DNA from: Azoarcus taiwanensis
GTDB lineage: Bacteria > Pseudomonadota > Gammaproteobacteria > Burkholderiales > Rhodocyclaceae
Length of the DNA stretch: 35,607 bases
Reading direction: 5' to 3'
Assembly (NCBI RefSeq): GCF_012910885.1
Contig: NZ_WTVM01000028.1
Location: 1-35,607, forward strand
The notes beneath the pieces were generated by a model. It made no database searches and was not told where the DNA came from. It saw nothing but the letters and a program-made list of their open reading frames with translations. Within the stretch, counting starts at the first letter, position 1. The number at the start of each line of letters is the position of its first letter. This document shows, piece after piece, positions 8,665 through 17,801 of the stretch. The position numbers and the translations under genes are program-made.

Positions 8665-10587
8665 TCAGTTACCGCTCATCGCGAGCATGAGCTGATTGAT
8701 ACGGCGCACGAAACTTGCCGGGTCGTCGAGCGTGCCACCCTCGGCGAGCAGCGCCTGATCGAACAGCACCGCCGACCAGTCGTCGAAGCTGGTTTCCTCC
8801 GACTTGAGGCGAAGCACTGCCGGATGCGTGGGGTTCACCTCCAGAATCGGCTTGCTCTCGGGCGCCTTCTGACCGGCTGCCTTGAGCATGCGTGCCAGGT
8901 TCATCCCCATGTCCTGCTCGTCGGCGACGAGACATGCAGGCGAGTCAGTCAAGCGGTGGGTGACACGGACATCCTTGACCCGATCACCCAGGCTGGACTT
9001 CATGCGCTCGACCAGATCCTTGAACTCATCAGCGGCCTTCTCGGCTTCCTTCTTCTCTTCCTCGTCCTCGAGCCCTCCGAGATCCAGACCGCCCTTGGCG
9101 ACTGATTGCAGCGACTTGCCGTCGAACTCCGTCAGATGACCGATCACCCACTCGTCCACCCGGTCTGACAGCAACAATACCTCGATGCCTTTCTTCCTGA
9201 AGATCTCGAGATGCGGGCTGTTCTTGGCAGCGTTGAAGGACTCGGCGGTAACGTAGTAGATCTTCTCTTGCCCTTCTTTCATCCGCGCAATGTAGTCGGC
9301 GAGAGACACGGTTTCGTCCGCAGTGTCGGCCCGAGTCGAGGCGAAACGCAGCAGGCCAGCGATCTTCTCCTTATTGGCAAAGTCCTCACCGACGCCTTCC
9401 TTGAGTACCGACCCGAAAGCCTTCCAGAAGATCGCGTACTTCTCCTGGTCGTTCTCGGCCAGGTCGGCGAGCAAGCCCAGCACCTTCTTCGTGCAGCCGG
9501 CCCGGATCGTTTCGATGTCCTTGCTCTCCTGCAGAATCTCGCGCGACACATTCAGCGGCAGGTCCGCAGAATCGACCACGCCACGCACGAAGCGCAGATA
9601 AGTCGGCATCAGCTTTTCGGCGTCGTCCATGATGAACACGCGCTTGACGTAGAGCTTGATGCCGTGGCGCGCGTTGCGGTCCCACAAATCGAAAGGCGCG
9701 TGCTTGGGAACGTACAGCAACTGGGTGTACTCGTGACGGCCCTCGACGCGACTATGGGTCCATGCCAGCGGCTCGTCGAAGTCGTGCCCGACATGCTTGT
9801 AGAAGGCTTTGTAGTCGTCTTCCGAGATGTCGTTCTTGGATTTCGCCCACAGCGCGCTGGCCTGATTGACGGTTTCGTCTTCTTCGGTCGTGACCTGCTC
9901 GCCCTTGTCCTGGTCCCACTCCTCCTTCTTCATGAGGATGGGCTGGACGATGTGGTCCGAGTACTTGCGGATCAGGCCACGCAACTGCCAGCCCGAGAGC
10001 AAGTCGTCCTGATCTTCCCTGAGGTGAAGCACGATCTCGGTGCCGCGCAGCGGGCGCTCGACGGTTTCGACCATGTACTCGCCAGCCGCGTCGCCGGACA
10101 TCGCGCACTCCCAGCGCACACCTTCCGACTCGTTCAAACCGGCGCGACGAGTCGTGACGGTGACCTTGTCCGCAACGATGAAGGCGGAGTAGAACCCGAC
10201 ACCGAACTGACCGATCAGATTCGCGTCCTTGCGCTGATCGCCGGTGAGCTGACTGAAGAACTCACGCGTACCCGATTTCGCGATGGTGCCGAGGTGAGCG
10301 ATCACCTCATCGCGGCTCATCCCGATGCCGTTGTCGCTGACGGTGATCGTGCGGGCACTCTTGTCGAAACCCACACGGATCGCCAGTTCGCCCTGACCTT
10401 CGAAGAGTTCCGGCTTGTCGAGCGCCTCGAAACGCAATTTGTCGCACGCGTCCGAGGCGTTCGAGATCAGCTCTCGAAGAAAGATCTCCCGGTTCGAGTA
10501 CAGCGAATGAATCATGAGGTGAAGCAGTTGCTTCACCTCAGCCTGAAAATTCAGGGTTTGTGACTTCTCGGTGTGGACTTCAGACAT
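8665..10587 (-). CDS. htpG: Molecular chaperone HtpG (bacterial Hsp90)
   Basis: A 640-residue ATP-dependent cytosolic chaperone. The N-terminal GHKL ATPase motifs are visible: [18 protein letters not shown] with the catalytic Glu and Asn, [13 protein letters not shown], and the lid region [11 protein letters not shown]. The middle domain contains NVSREILQE with the conserved Arg, and the C-terminal dimerisation domain ends in MLAMSGN. Length is normal. I chose ATG at 10587 ([10 protein letters not shown]); the frame continues a few codons upstream, but GGAG lies eight bases before this ATG. A sigma-32-like promoter and a hairpin burying that GGAG lie immediately upstream (separate entries). 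Confidence 0.97.
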   Translation of the reverse strand: MSEVHTEKSQTLNFQAEVKQLLHLMIHSLYSNREIFLRELISNASDACDKLRFEALDKPELFEGQGELAIRVGFDKSARTITVSDNGIGMSRDEVIAHLGTIAKSGTREFFSQLTGDQRKDANLIGQFGVGFYSAFIVADKVTVTTRRAGLNESEGVRWECAMSGDAAGEYMVETVERPLRGTEIVLHLREDQDDLLSGWQLRGLIRKYSDHIVQPILMKKEEWDQDKGEQVTTEEDETVNQASALWAKSKNDISEDDYKAFYKHVGHDFDEPLAWTHSRVEGRHEYTQLLYVPKHAPFDLWDRNARHGIKLYVKRVFIMDDAEKLMPTYLRFVRGVVDSADLPLNVSREILQESKDIETIRAGCTKKVLGLLADLAENDQEKYAIFWKAFGSVLKEGVGEDFANKEKIAGLLRFASTRADTADETVSLADYIARMKEGQEKIYYVTAESFNAAKNSPHLEIFRKKGIEVLLLSDRVDEWVIGHLTEFDGKSLQSVAKGGLDLGGLEDEEEKKEAEKAADEFKDLVERMKSSLGDRVKDVRVTHRLTDSPACLVADEQDMGMNLARMLKAAGQKAPESKPILEVNPTHPAVLRLKSEETSFDDWSAVLFDQALLAEGGTLDDPASFVRRINQLMLAMSGN

Positions 10588-10594
10588 TGATGGC

Positions 10595-10619
10595 GCTCCG
10601 TTGTACAAATCAACGGAGC
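10595..10619 (-). promoter_or_regulatory. Hairpin sequestering the htpG ribosome binding site (candidate RNA thermometer)
   Basis: On the htpG strand, GCTCCGTTG and CAACGGAGC form a perfect 9-bp stem (10611-10619 with 10595-10603) around a seven-base loop. The 3' arm contains the GGAG that precedes the htpG ATG by eight bases, so the Shine-Dalgarno is paired in the folded form. No U-tract follows, which argues against a terminator. It could instead be a DNA operator: 9-bp arms with a 7-bp gap resemble heat-shock operators in geometry, though not in sequence. The predicted transcription start falls at or within the 5' arm, so the full stem may form only on slightly longer transcripts. Confidence 0.5.
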
Positions 10620-10622
10620 TAC

Positions 10623-10651
10623 ATATGGGAGCGCGAACCGCTTATTTCAAC
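10623..10651 (-). promoter_or_regulatory. Sigma-32 (RpoH)-like heat-shock promoter of htpG
   Basis: On the minus strand, GTTGAA (10651-10646) is followed after 15 bases by TCCCATAT (10630-10623). The consensus is CTTGAA-N13-17-CCCCATNT, so the match is 5 of 6 and 7 of 8 with allowed spacing. It lies directly upstream of a known heat-shock gene, in the short gap after the chemoreceptor stop codon. Confidence 0.7.
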
Positions 10652-10670
10652 CCCTGCAGCCCAACGATCG

Positions 10671-12305
10671 TCAGTACCGGAAGCGGGTCACCATCGACTG
10701 GAGATTCTCGGACAGCGCCTCGAGGTCCGCAGCAGCCTTCGCCGCAGCCTGCATCGAACTGCTTGTATCCTCAACCATGCGGGCGATCTGCTCGACCTCT
10801 TGCGCGATGGTGGTCGATGCTACGGTCTGTTCGCTCGTTGCGTGCGCCATCTGATCCATTCTCTCGAGCGCCTGGTTGTTTCCTTCGCGTATCTCTCGCA
10901 AGGACACCGTCACCGAATTGACCAGCGCAGCGCCATGCTCGACCTGTTGCGCCACCTTCGACATGAACTGGACGGACTCCTTCGTCTCACCCTGGATGCC
11001 GCCGATCATTTCCTCGATCTGCACTGTCGCCTTGGCGGTGCGCTCCGCAAGGCCACGAACCTCGTCGGCCACCACAGCAAACCCCCGGCCCTGCTCGCCG
11101 GCTCTTGCGGCCTCGATGGCGGCATTGAGCGCGAGCAGATTGGTTTGCGCTGCAATGTCCTTGATGACGCCAGCAATGCTTCCGATCTCGTCGGCGCTCT
11201 TGGCCAGTAAAGAAATCTTCTCCGCGGTCTGCTGCACCGTACCGGCCATGGTGTTCATGTCAGCCGCGGCCCCATCCGCTTGATCAGCCCCCGATTTGGC
11301 CAGTTGGGCGGTCCGAGCCGAATTCTCGCGCGTCTCCCTCGCATTCTCCGAGATCTCGGCAACGCTCACCGTCATCTCCTCGACCGATGCGGCGATCGAC
11401 GATGTCGCATCGGACTGGCGACGGGCCGCAGCCGATACATCCTGCGACAAGGAAGAGATCTCCCTTGAGTTACCGGCGAGCTGCGTGGCATTACCACCAA
11501 TTTCCCCTACCATCTTGCGCAGGCTGGAGACCATTTGCGATAGCGCCGCCAGCAAGCTGTTCTGGGCACCTTTCGGTACGCCCACATCCACGGTGAGGTC
11601 GCCCGCCGCCACTTTTCGCATCAATTCCGCTGCATACCCCGGTTCCCCGCCCAATTCGCCGGTGACGCTCTTGACGACACGCACGCCGACAAGAACCAGG
11701 ATGACGAGAATGACGAAGACGAAGATCGCGAACTGGACAAGATGCTTCATGAATGCAGTGCCGATATCGTCAGAATAGACGCCGGTGCCCACGATCCAGT
11801 CCCATTCGGCAAACAGCTTCACGTAGGAAATCTTCGGCTGCGGTTCGGTCGCACCCGGTTTCGGCCACATGTAATTCACAAAGCCGGCACCCTTGCTCTG
11901 TGCGACCTGCACGAACTCGCGGAAGAGATACTTGCCCGTGGGATCCTGCATCCCGCCGAGGTTCTGCCCCTCGAGATCAGGGCGGATCGGATGCATGACA
12001 ATTACCGGACCGGAATCGTTGATCCAGAAATACTCGACACCGTCGTAGCGCACGTTGCGCAATACAGCCTTCGCTGCTTCCTGCGCCGCTTCGCGGGTCA
12101 TCGTGCCCGCCCGCTCGAGCTTGTGATAATGATCGATCGTGTGGTGGGCCACATCCACCAGACTGCGCACTGTGCGTTGGTAATCCTCGATCATCTGCGC
12201 TCGATATTGGTAGAGCGCGACCGACGACAGAGCCAACATGCCCAACAACGCGATCACCATGACAAGCGTGATGCGATGCATGACTGTCATCGATTTGAGC
12301 GACAT
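10671..12305 (-). CDS. Methyl-accepting chemotaxis protein with single Cache sensor domain
   Basis: A 544-residue transmembrane chemoreceptor. TM1 is at about 9-31, then a periplasmic domain (about 35-185) with [15 protein letters not shown] and [12 protein letters not shown], typical of sCache_2. TM2 is at about 191-212, HAMP about 213-265, and the cytoplasmic signalling coiled coil has its tip at [18 protein letters not shown] (about 398-415). Cache_2 sensors often bind small carboxylates, but the ligand is not predictable here. There is no C-terminal CheR/CheB tethering pentapeptide; it ends in MVTRFRY. ATG at 12305 was chosen over 12329 because GGAG lies six bases upstream. A sigma-28-like promoter precedes it. 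Confidence 0.95.
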   Translation of the reverse strand: MSLKSMTVMHRITLVMVIALLGMLALSSVALYQYRAQMIEDYQRTVRSLVDVAHHTIDHYHKLERAGTMTREAAQEAAKAVLRNVRYDGVEYFWINDSGPVIVMHPIRPDLEGQNLGGMQDPTGKYLFREFVQVAQSKGAGFVNYMWPKPGATEPQPKISYVKLFAEWDWIVGTGVYSDDIGTAFMKHLVQFAIFVFVILVILVLVGVRVVKSVTGELGGEPGYAAELMRKVAAGDLTVDVGVPKGAQNSLLAALSQMVSSLRKMVGEIGGNATQLAGNSREISSLSQDVSAAARRQSDATSSIAASVEEMTVSVAEISENARETRENSARTAQLAKSGADQADGAAADMNTMAGTVQQTAEKISLLAKSADEIGSIAGVIKDIAAQTNLLALNAAIEAARAGEQGRGFAVVADEVRGLAERTAKATVQIEEMIGGIQGETKESVQFMSKVAQQVEHGAALVNSVTVSLREIREGNNQALERMDQMAHATSEQTVASTTIAQEVEQIARMVEDTSSSMQAAAKAAADLEALSENLQSMVTRFRY

Positions 12306-12366
12306 GAGAATCTCCAGCCTTGGTGGCACTATGATTATTGCAAGAACGGCTTACCCGCCGCTTTGC

Positions 12367-12393
12367 TTTTCGACAAAATTTGCCGAAACTTGA
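12367..12393 (-). promoter_or_regulatory. Sigma-28 (FliA)-like flagellar promoter of the chemoreceptor gene
   Basis: On the minus strand, TCAAGTTT (12393-12386), an 11-base spacer, then GTCGAAAA (12374-12367). The consensus is TAAAGTTT-N11-GCCGATAA, so 7 of 8 and 6 of 8 bases match with exact spacing. It lies about 60 bases ahead of the ATG at 12305, fitting a class III chemotaxis gene. Confidence 0.72.
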
Positions 12394-12432
12394 GTAAGTG
12401 TCCCAGAAATTTGTTTGATGACACTCGCTTCA

Positions 12433-12458
12433 ATGGGCGGCACAAGAAGGCCGCCCAT
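12433..12458 (-). terminator. Hairpin downstream of greB
   Basis: A perfect 9-bp stem, ATGGGCGGC with GCCGCCCAT, and an eight-base loop. It lies about 130 bases past the greB stop and upstream of the chemoreceptor promoter. With no T-run, terminator function is only a guess. Confidence 0.35.
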
Positions 12459-12586
12459 GCTCCACCAGCACGACAGTTGCTCTCCATTCGCCCGCGTTTC
12501 AGCTGCATGAACCACTGGCCACGCGGCCGCGAGCGGTTCCAGCCTCGTTTTCCGGGTCGCGAAGATCGCTCAATTACGGTTGCCGC

Positions 12587-13141
12587 CTAGGAGTACAGAA
12601 TCTCCACGACCTCCACCTCACGCACCCCGGCCGGGCTGTTGAAGCGCACAACGTCTCCCTCGCGGGCCTTGAACAGCGCCCTGGCCAGCGGGGCGATCCA
12701 GCTGATGCGTCCGCAGGACACATCGGCCTCATCCACGCCGACGATCTGCCAGGTGCCGGATTCGCCGCTGGCCACATCCTCTATGGTGACCGTAGCACCA
12801 AAGAACACCTGCTCCATGCCTTGCTGCGCTTCGGGGTCTACCACCTCGGCACTCTCGATGCGCTTGATGAGAAAGCGGATGCGTCGATCGATCTCGCGCA
12901 GTCGCTTCTTGCCATAGATGTAGTCGCCGTTTTCCGACCGGTCGCCATTGCCCGCCGCCCATGCGACGGTTTCAACCAGTTTGGGCCGCTCGAAGCGCAC
13001 CAGTTGGTCGAGCTCCTTGCGCAGACACTCGTACCCTCGCCGGGTCATGTAATTCTTGCTGCCAACGGGAAGACGAGGCGCGGACAAGTCCTCGCCGTCT
13101 TCCTCATCGCCGTCCTGTTCCTTGACGAAGGCTTTGCTCAT
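12587..13141 (-). CDS. greB: Transcription elongation factor GreB
   Basis: A 184-residue factor that enters the RNA polymerase secondary channel and stimulates cleavage of backtracked RNA. The N-terminal coiled coil includes SKNYMTRRGYECLRKELDQL and NGDRSENGDYIYGKKRLREI. The acidic tip and the YIYGKKRLREIDRR stretch favour GreB over GreA. The C-terminal FKBP-like domain follows. It is about 20 residues longer than E. coli GreB, owing to an acidic N-terminal extension (EQDGDEEDGEDL). DUF3567 lies just upstream on the same strand (29-base gap). Confidence 0.93.
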   Translation of the reverse strand: MSKAFVKEQDGDEEDGEDLSAPRLPVGSKNYMTRRGYECLRKELDQLVRFERPKLVETVAWAAGNGDRSENGDYIYGKKRLREIDRRIRFLIKRIESAEVVDPEAQQGMEQVFFGATVTIEDVASGESGTWQIVGVDEADVSCGRISWIAPLARALFKAREGDVVRFNSPAGVREVEVVEILYS

Positions 13142-13170
13142 TGACCGTTCATCCGCAAGCTGAAACGGCT

Positions 13171-13401
13171 CTAATGATAAACCGCCGGTTGCGTGAGCAA
13201 GGCGCCATAGTGCTCCAGCAGCACCTCGAATGCCTCCGGGTCCTGAGCGTGCGACCAGTCCTCAAGCTCACGGCGAAACCTGCGCGCAGTATCGTCCCGC
13301 ATCAGCACCCCCCGGCCACAACGCTTGTCGATCAGCTCGACGGCATCGATTCCCGGGTAGTCGACCACATAGGCCATTGGGTTGTTGAACACGACATTCA
13401 T
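13171..13401 (-). CDS. DUF3567 family protein
   Basis: A 76-residue protein beginning MNVVFNNPMAYVVDYPGIDA and containing VELIDKRCGRG, typical of DUF3567, which I know mainly from Betaproteobacteria. It has no signal peptide or membrane segment, and its function is unknown. The start at 13401 is preferred over 13416 because GGAGG lies eight bases before it. It is upstream of greB and probably shares its transcript. Confidence 0.83.
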   Translation of the reverse strand: MNVVFNNPMAYVVDYPGIDAVELIDKRCGRGVLMRDDTARRFRRELEDWSHAQDPEAFEVLLEHYGALLTQPAVYH

Positions 13402-13574
13402 GGCGAATCCCTCCATGTCATGTACACGATATCGGGTCGACGGGTCGGGTTTTCAAGGGATTTTGCCCCGACCGCCGCCCCCGACCATGATCGAGCCAGC
13501 GCCGCGGTTGTCACCACCAAGCCTTAGCGCATAACATAGATGCCGACATCCGCCCGCAGCCCGCAGGACCCGAA

Positions 13575-13787
13575 ATGACCGAGGCATCCGAATTGACCGA
13601 CGACTTGCAGGCCAGACTGGACGCACTGCGCTCCGAGCACCGCGACCTCGATGCTGCGATCGATCAAATGCTGCGGATCCAGCTTCAGGACGACCTTTTC
13701 ATTCGACGCCTCAAGAAACGCAAACTCTTGCTCAAGGACAGGATTCGTATCCTTGAGCAAATGTTGGAACCTGACGATCTCGCATGA
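13575..13787 (+). CDS. DUF465 (YdcH-like) small coiled-coil protein
   Basis: A 70-residue, highly charged helical protein. The order LxxEHRDLDAAIDQM followed by IRRLKKRKLLLKDRIRIL matches the DUF465/YdcH family of short two-helix proteins of unknown function. It is cytoplasmic. It is divergent from DUF3567 across about 170 bases and is followed after 43 bases by the hydrolase gene, so the two may be co-transcribed. Confidence 0.85.
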   Translation: MTEASELTDDLQARLDALRSEHRDLDAAIDQMLRIQLQDDLFIRRLKKRKLLLKDRIRILEQMLEPDDLA

Positions 13788-13830
13788 CACGCTCCTCCAA
13801 GAAAGACGCCCTGCCAACCCGGGAAGCCCA

Positions 13831-14571
13831 ATGACGAACCGCATCGTACTGATTCATGGCGCTGGGCACGACGGAAGCGTCTGGGATCTTCAAGCCGCTG
13901 CGCTGCGCGCCGAAGGCTTCGAGGTTCTCGCTCCGAGTCTGCCGGGTCACGGCGCTTGCACCGCGGCAGCCCTGCCGGACATCGAATCCATGGCCACGTG
14001 GCTGGCCGAACTGCTCCGCGCCGACGGCTGGGGCACCACCGCCATTGCCGGACACAGCATGGGTTCGCTGGTTGCTCTGGAGGCCTGCGCCCGGGCACCT
14101 GAACTGTTCAACTCGCTGATTCTCGTCGGCACTGCCTATCCGATGCCGGTCGCACCTGCCTTGCTTCAGGCAGCCATGGATGAACCGGACAAAGCGCATG
14201 CACTGATCAACAAGTGGTCGTTCGCACCACCGGCCGGCGACCCCGATCCCGCAAACCCACTGCGCGAAGCAAACCTAGCGCTGATGCGTCGCCAGCGGCA
14301 CGGCGTACTCGCGAACGACCTCAAGGCCTGCGACACCTACACCGGTGGATTGGAGGCTGCCGCACGCGTGTCGTGCCGGAGCACCCTCATCTGCGGCGCA
14401 CTCGATCGCATGACCCCGCCCAAGGCTGCCGTCGGCTTGCGCGACGCGCTTGCCGCAAATGGCTTCAATGTTCCCACCATCACGCTGGAGGGGGCTGGAC
14501 ATTCGATGATGTCCGAGCAACCTGTCGCCCTCACCCACGCCATCAAGGAGTCGATCACACTATCAGACTGA
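13831..14571 (+). CDS. Alpha/beta hydrolase
   Basis: A 246-residue alpha/beta-hydrolase-fold enzyme. It has the oxyanion motif LIHGAGHDGSVWD near the N-terminus, the nucleophile elbow GHSMGS (Ser nucleophile), a late Asp in ICGALDRMTP, and the catalytic His in LEGAGHSMMSEQP. The full Ser-Asp-His triad is therefore present. The substrate is unknown; esterase, lactonase or C-C hydrolase are all possible. No signal peptide, so cytoplasmic. ATG at 13831 starts directly at the first beta-strand (MTNRIVLIHG). The frame is open further upstream but overlaps the DUF465 gene. Confidence 0.88.
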   Translation: MTNRIVLIHGAGHDGSVWDLQAAALRAEGFEVLAPSLPGHGACTAAALPDIESMATWLAELLRADGWGTTAIAGHSMGSLVALEACARAPELFNSLILVGTAYPMPVAPALLQAAMDEPDKAHALINKWSFAPPAGDPDPANPLREANLALMRRQRHGVLANDLKACDTYTGGLEAAARVSCRSTLICGALDRMTPPKAAVGLRDALAANGFNVPTITLEGAGHSMMSEQPVALTHAIKESITLSD

Positions 14572-14661
14572 CGAACCGAAGCTGACACCATATCGACGCG
14601 ATGAGCAAAACCAATATTGCCACGCTGGCTGCACTCATAAGAACAGATAACGGAGAGACAC

Positions 14662-15450
14662 ATGACGCAGCAATCGGAAAACAACAATCCGGAAGACCCA
14701 GGTCTACCCTTCCCAAAGGCGCGTGACGCCAGGCTCGGCGCACCGTTTCGATGGTTGGCCCGCGGACTCTCGGACTTCAAGTCCTGCCCGATCCCCAGTC
14801 TGTTCTACGGCTTCTGTTTCGCCGGCATGGGCTTACTGGTGACGATGGTGTTCGAGCACGCCTATGAGTACACGATGGCGGTAACGTCGGGCTTTCTCTT
14901 GCTGGGTCCCTTTCTTGCGATGGGCTTGTACGAGATAAGCCGACGACGAGAGCTCGGTGAAAATTGCTCACTCGCTCCCACGTTGACAGTATGGCGCAGA
15001 AATGCAGGAAATATCGGCATCTTCGCTGTCGTGCTCGGCGTCGTGTTCCTGGTTTGGGCGCGCGCATCGCTGGTGATATTCGCACTCTTCTACAGCAACG
15101 AAGTGCCCAATCTCTCCGGATTTCTGTCGCAAGTCGTAAGGCTCGAGAACCTCGACTTCCTTGCGGTGTATTTCGGCGTCGGCTTCGTCTTTGCGAGCAT
15201 TGCTTTCGGCGTCAGCATCGTTTCGATTCCACTGATGCTGGACCGCAATCAGGACGCCATCTCGTCGATGCTCGGCAGCATCGGCGTACTGTTTCGCAAC
15301 CCTGGCACGATGCTGCTGTGGGCGGTGCTGCTCGTGTCGCTCACGATCATTGGCTTTCTGACCTTTCATCTCGGCCTGGTTCTCTTGATGCCGATCATCG
15401 GTCATGCGACATGGCACGCCTACCGGGAATTGCTCGAGCCCCTGCCTTAG
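14662..15450 (+). CDS. DUF2189 family integral membrane protein
   Basis: A 262-residue protein with about six hydrophobic segments after a polar N-terminus. The stretch PFRWLARGLSDFKSCPIPSL, then GFLLLGPFLAMGLYEISRR, is characteristic of the DUF2189 family (inner-membrane proteins, some annotated as cytochrome c oxidase subunit I-like). The function is unknown. A GGAGA ribosome binding site precedes ATG 14662. Its stop overlaps the stop of the convergent phosphodiesterase gene by four bases. Confidence 0.85.
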   Translation: MTQQSENNNPEDPGLPFPKARDARLGAPFRWLARGLSDFKSCPIPSLFYGFCFAGMGLLVTMVFEHAYEYTMAVTSGFLLLGPFLAMGLYEISRRRELGENCSLAPTLTVWRRNAGNIGIFAVVLGVVFLVWARASLVIFALFYSNEVPNLSGFLSQVVRLENLDFLAVYFGVGFVFASIAFGVSIVSIPLMLDRNQDAISSMLGSIGVLFRNPGTMLLWAVLLVSLTIIGFLTFHLGLVLLMPIIGHATWHAYRELLEPLP

Positions 15451-16331
15451 GAGCTTGTCAGCCCTTGGGACTGACCTGAGAGACTCAGCTCGAGCAGCAC
15501 GGGCTGATGGTCTGATGCATTCGTCTCGGGCAGCACCCGAACGGCGGTTACGCTGTCCGCGAGATCCTCGCTGATCCAGAAGTAGTCACAACAATACGGG
15601 CGGTCCGGCCACTCCGCCCCATGCAGTCCGACAGTCGCATCGTGTGGCCGCGAGCCGTAACAGGCTGCCCATGCGTCGCGCCAGCCTGCACCCGGCTGGG
15701 AGCCCGGCGCAGACATGGCCTTGTAATCGACAGAGTGTGGCTCGAAGTTGAAATCCCCGCACAGCACAGCACGCGCGGGTCGGCTTCGTTTCGCAAACAC
15801 CGGGTTGGACTCCTTGTTCGCCTTCGGTTCCCCGCACTCAAAACCAACGGCCTCTGCCTGAAGCTCGCGCAGCGCACGGACCTGGGCAGCGCGTTGCACC
15901 GCCGAGTAGTACTCGAGATGCGCGGTAAGCAAGCGGATCGGTCCCTCCCCGCCCTCGATGACCACTTCAACACAGCTTCGCCGCATCCCCGGGACGGAAG
16001 CATCCGCCGGCATGGGCAACATATGGCGGCAAACCTGCTCCACCGGATGACGCGATAACAAGAGGTTGCCGAAGCGTGAACGACCACCGGCACCATCGGG
16101 CACATCCACCCCGGGCGCATAGATCGCGGCCCACCCGGTAAACGCCTCGGCCAGTTCGGCGGGCTGATCGGCGCAATCACCACCCGGCATCCCGCGCACA
16201 TTGCTCGCCACTTCCTGGAGGCAGATCGCATCAAACTCGCCTGCCTGCTTCAAGAAATCGATGGTGCGACCGAGCGCTACCCGACCGTCGGCACCGCGGC
16301 CCCACTGAATGTTCCAGGTCAGGATTCGCAT
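15447..16331 (-). CDS. Endonuclease/exonuclease/phosphatase (EEP) family protein
   Basis: A 294-residue metal-dependent phosphodiesterase of the ExoIII/DNase I fold. MRILTWNIQWG (metal-binding Asn), DAICLQEV (Glu), LCGDFNFEPHS (Asp/Asn) and the terminal NASDHQPVLLEL (Asp-His) are the four standard EEP motifs in order. No signal peptide, so it is probably cytoplasmic. The substrate could be nucleic acid or a small phosphodiester. The start at 16331 is chosen because MRILTWN is the usual beginning and GGGAGG lies five bases upstream; the longer frame to 16412 lacks this. Confidence 0.88.
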   Translation of the reverse strand: MRILTWNIQWGRGADGRVALGRTIDFLKQAGEFDAICLQEVASNVRGMPGGDCADQPAELAEAFTGWAAIYAPGVDVPDGAGGRSRFGNLLLSRHPVEQVCRHMLPMPADASVPGMRRSCVEVVIEGGEGPIRLLTAHLEYYSAVQRAAQVRALRELQAEAVGFECGEPKANKESNPVFAKRSRPARAVLCGDFNFEPHSVDYKAMSAPGSQPGAGWRDAWAACYGSRPHDATVGLHGAEWPDRPYCCDYFWISEDLADSVTAVRVLPETNASDHQPVLLELSLSGQSQGLTSS

Positions 16332-16407
16332 GCAAACCTCCCAGTACCACGCTGCACATGTCCTCGAAGATTGCACGCTGCCTCGACCCATGACAAGTCG
16401 GCCGTGG

Positions 16408-16436
16408 TTCACGCCACAGCAATCATCGTTGATAAT
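16408..16436 (+). promoter_or_regulatory. Sigma-70-type promoter of the HDOD gene
   Basis: TTCACG (16408-16413), a 17-base spacer, then GATAAT (16431-16436). This matches 4 of 6 and 5 of 6 consensus bases and lies 27 bases before the ATG at 16463. Confidence 0.45.
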
Positions 16437-16462
16437 GACCCATCAACGTCCAGGATCCTCCC

Positions 16463-17320
16463 ATGCACTCAGCCCAGGAACTCGTCAGCCAGATCCAGGC
16501 TTTGACATCGCTGCCGTCGGTATACACACGCATCCGCGAGGTCATTGATGCACCCGACGGATCCTTGACCGAGGTATCCGAAGTCATAGGTGCTGATCCC
16601 GCGCTTGCCGCAAGGCTTCTCAAGGTGGTGAACAGCGCCCTCTACGGCTATGGCGGCAAGATCGACTCACTGCACCGCGCGGTGACCCTGCTCGGTCTGC
16701 AGCAGGTTCATGACATGGTGCTTGCCATGTCCCTGGGCTCGGTTTTCGCCGGCATGCATCCGTCGCACATGGACATGACGCGCTTTTGGCGTGACAGCGT
16801 GATGCGGGGTATCGCAGCACGGGAAATCGCACGTCTCAGCGATCAGCCCACGGCCGAGCGAATGCTCGTCGTCGGGCTGCTTGCGGATATCGGACATCTC
16901 GTGATGTACCAGACCGTGCCGCAACTCGCGGACGAAGCCCGCACACACGCAGAGGCAAGCGGCCGCAGTCTGGCGGAGAGCGAACGCGACATCGTAGGCT
17001 GCGATTTCGCCGAAGTAGGCGCGGCCTTGTGCGCTCAGTGGCAGCTCCCCGCCTGCTTTGCCGAAATCGTCGGGGCTCAACTCAATCCGCGTCTGGCGGG
17101 CGAATTTGCCCTGGAAGCCTCGATGGTGCTGATCGCCGACCGCATCGTGGAGGCCGAGCGCAACGGCGAAACCAGTGAGGACGCCGCTCAAAGCATATCG
17201 CCAGCGATATGGGCAGCGATCGGGCTCCGGGCTGACAGCTTCGGAGAAATGCGGGCAGCGGTGGAACTCAACCTCACCGCCTACCTGCAAATCCTGTTCT
17301 CGGGGCTCAGGGGGAGTTGA
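16463..17320 (+). CDS. HDOD domain signalling protein
   Basis: A 285-residue protein that is mostly a single HDOD domain. VIGADPALAARLLKVVNSALYG and LHRAVTLLGLQQVHDMVLAMS are the typical first half, and AERMLVVGLLADIGHLVMYQ the typical second half. HDOD proteins are degenerate relatives of HD phosphohydrolases and act as scaffolds in two-component, c-di-GMP or chemotaxis signalling. The HD pair is not conserved as a metal site, so catalysis is unlikely. No receiver, EAL or GGDEF domain is attached. Its 3' end overlaps the convergent hoxW gene by 14 bases. Confidence 0.88.
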   Translation: MHSAQELVSQIQALTSLPSVYTRIREVIDAPDGSLTEVSEVIGADPALAARLLKVVNSALYGYGGKIDSLHRAVTLLGLQQVHDMVLAMSLGSVFAGMHPSHMDMTRFWRDSVMRGIAAREIARLSDQPTAERMLVVGLLADIGHLVMYQTVPQLADEARTHAEASGRSLAESERDIVGCDFAEVGAALCAQWQLPACFAEIVGAQLNPRLAGEFALEASMVLIADRIVEAERNGETSEDAAQSISPAIWAAIGLRADSFGEMRAAVELNLTAYLQILFSGLRGS

Positions 17321-17801
17321 GCCCGGCGGCGGCATAGCGACGCCAAACCGCGACGCTCGGTTCAGCGCAGAGACGCCTCGCAACCGTCCAGGCGGACTCC
17401 AGGGATTGCTCGCCGACGGACGAGAGTGTTTCGCCCAAACCCATGCTGTCGGCACGCATGGCAAGCAAAAAAGCAGGTGGCGGCGTGTAACCATGAATAC
17501 GCTCGAACACGTCGAGCACCGCCTGCGGAGACATTGCGTGACTGAACGCGAGCCTGGACGCTCCCGGCTCGATCTCGCGGAGCTCGCAGCTCTGCTTCAG
17601 ACCGACTGCGGCATCGCAAAAAAGCACCAGATCGACCCCGCAAAGGTCGAGCGCATGCTCGACCTGCAGCTGGAAAACCTCCAGCACCTCGACCGCAGGA
17701 CAATGCGCACGCATCCGCTCGATCAATCGCACGCCGAGCGCATCGTCACCGCGGGCGGGATTGCCGATGCCAAAAACGAGTACCGAGCGCGGCTCGCTCA
17801 A
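17307..17801 (-). CDS. hoxW: Hydrogenase maturation protease HoxW
   Basis: A 164-residue nickel-dependent endopeptidase (HupD/HoxW family) that removes the C-terminal extension of HoxH after nickel insertion. VLVFGIGNPARGDDALG begins at about residue 7; D19/D20, D63 (LFCDAAVG) and H88 (FSHAMSP) are the expected nickel-contacting positions. No ATG or GTG lies at the right place. I infer a TTG start at 17801, which overlaps the hoxH stop as TTGA (17798-17801), implying translational coupling. The frame stays open into hoxH, but those upstream starts would be deep inside that gene. It is the last hox gene in the operon here. Confidence 0.87.
   Translation of the reverse strand: MSEPRSVLVFGIGNPARGDDALGVRLIERMRAHCPAVEVLEVFQLQVEHALDLCGVDLVLFCDAAVGLKQSCELREIEPGASRLAFSHAMSPQAVLDVFERIHGYTPPPAFLLAMRADSMGLGETLSSVGEQSLESAWTVARRLCAEPSVAVWRRYAAAGLNSP

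Larger units (their letters stand above)
12306..12586. other. Intergenic region greB / chemoreceptor
   Basis: About 280 bases without a gene. It holds the sigma-28-like promoter of the chemoreceptor (12367-12393) and a perfect hairpin ATGGGCGGC/GCCGCCCAT (12433-12441/12450-12458, eight-base loop). The hairpin may end transcription coming from greB. I see nothing else. Confidence 0.5.

Noticed and set aside
9211-10563. Long open frame (450 codons) on the plus strand opposite htpG
   Set aside because: It is the antisense shadow of a GC-rich conserved gene. It has no motif, and htpG is unmistakable on the other strand. The same applies to the long antisense frames opposite hoxH, hoxF and nrdJ.
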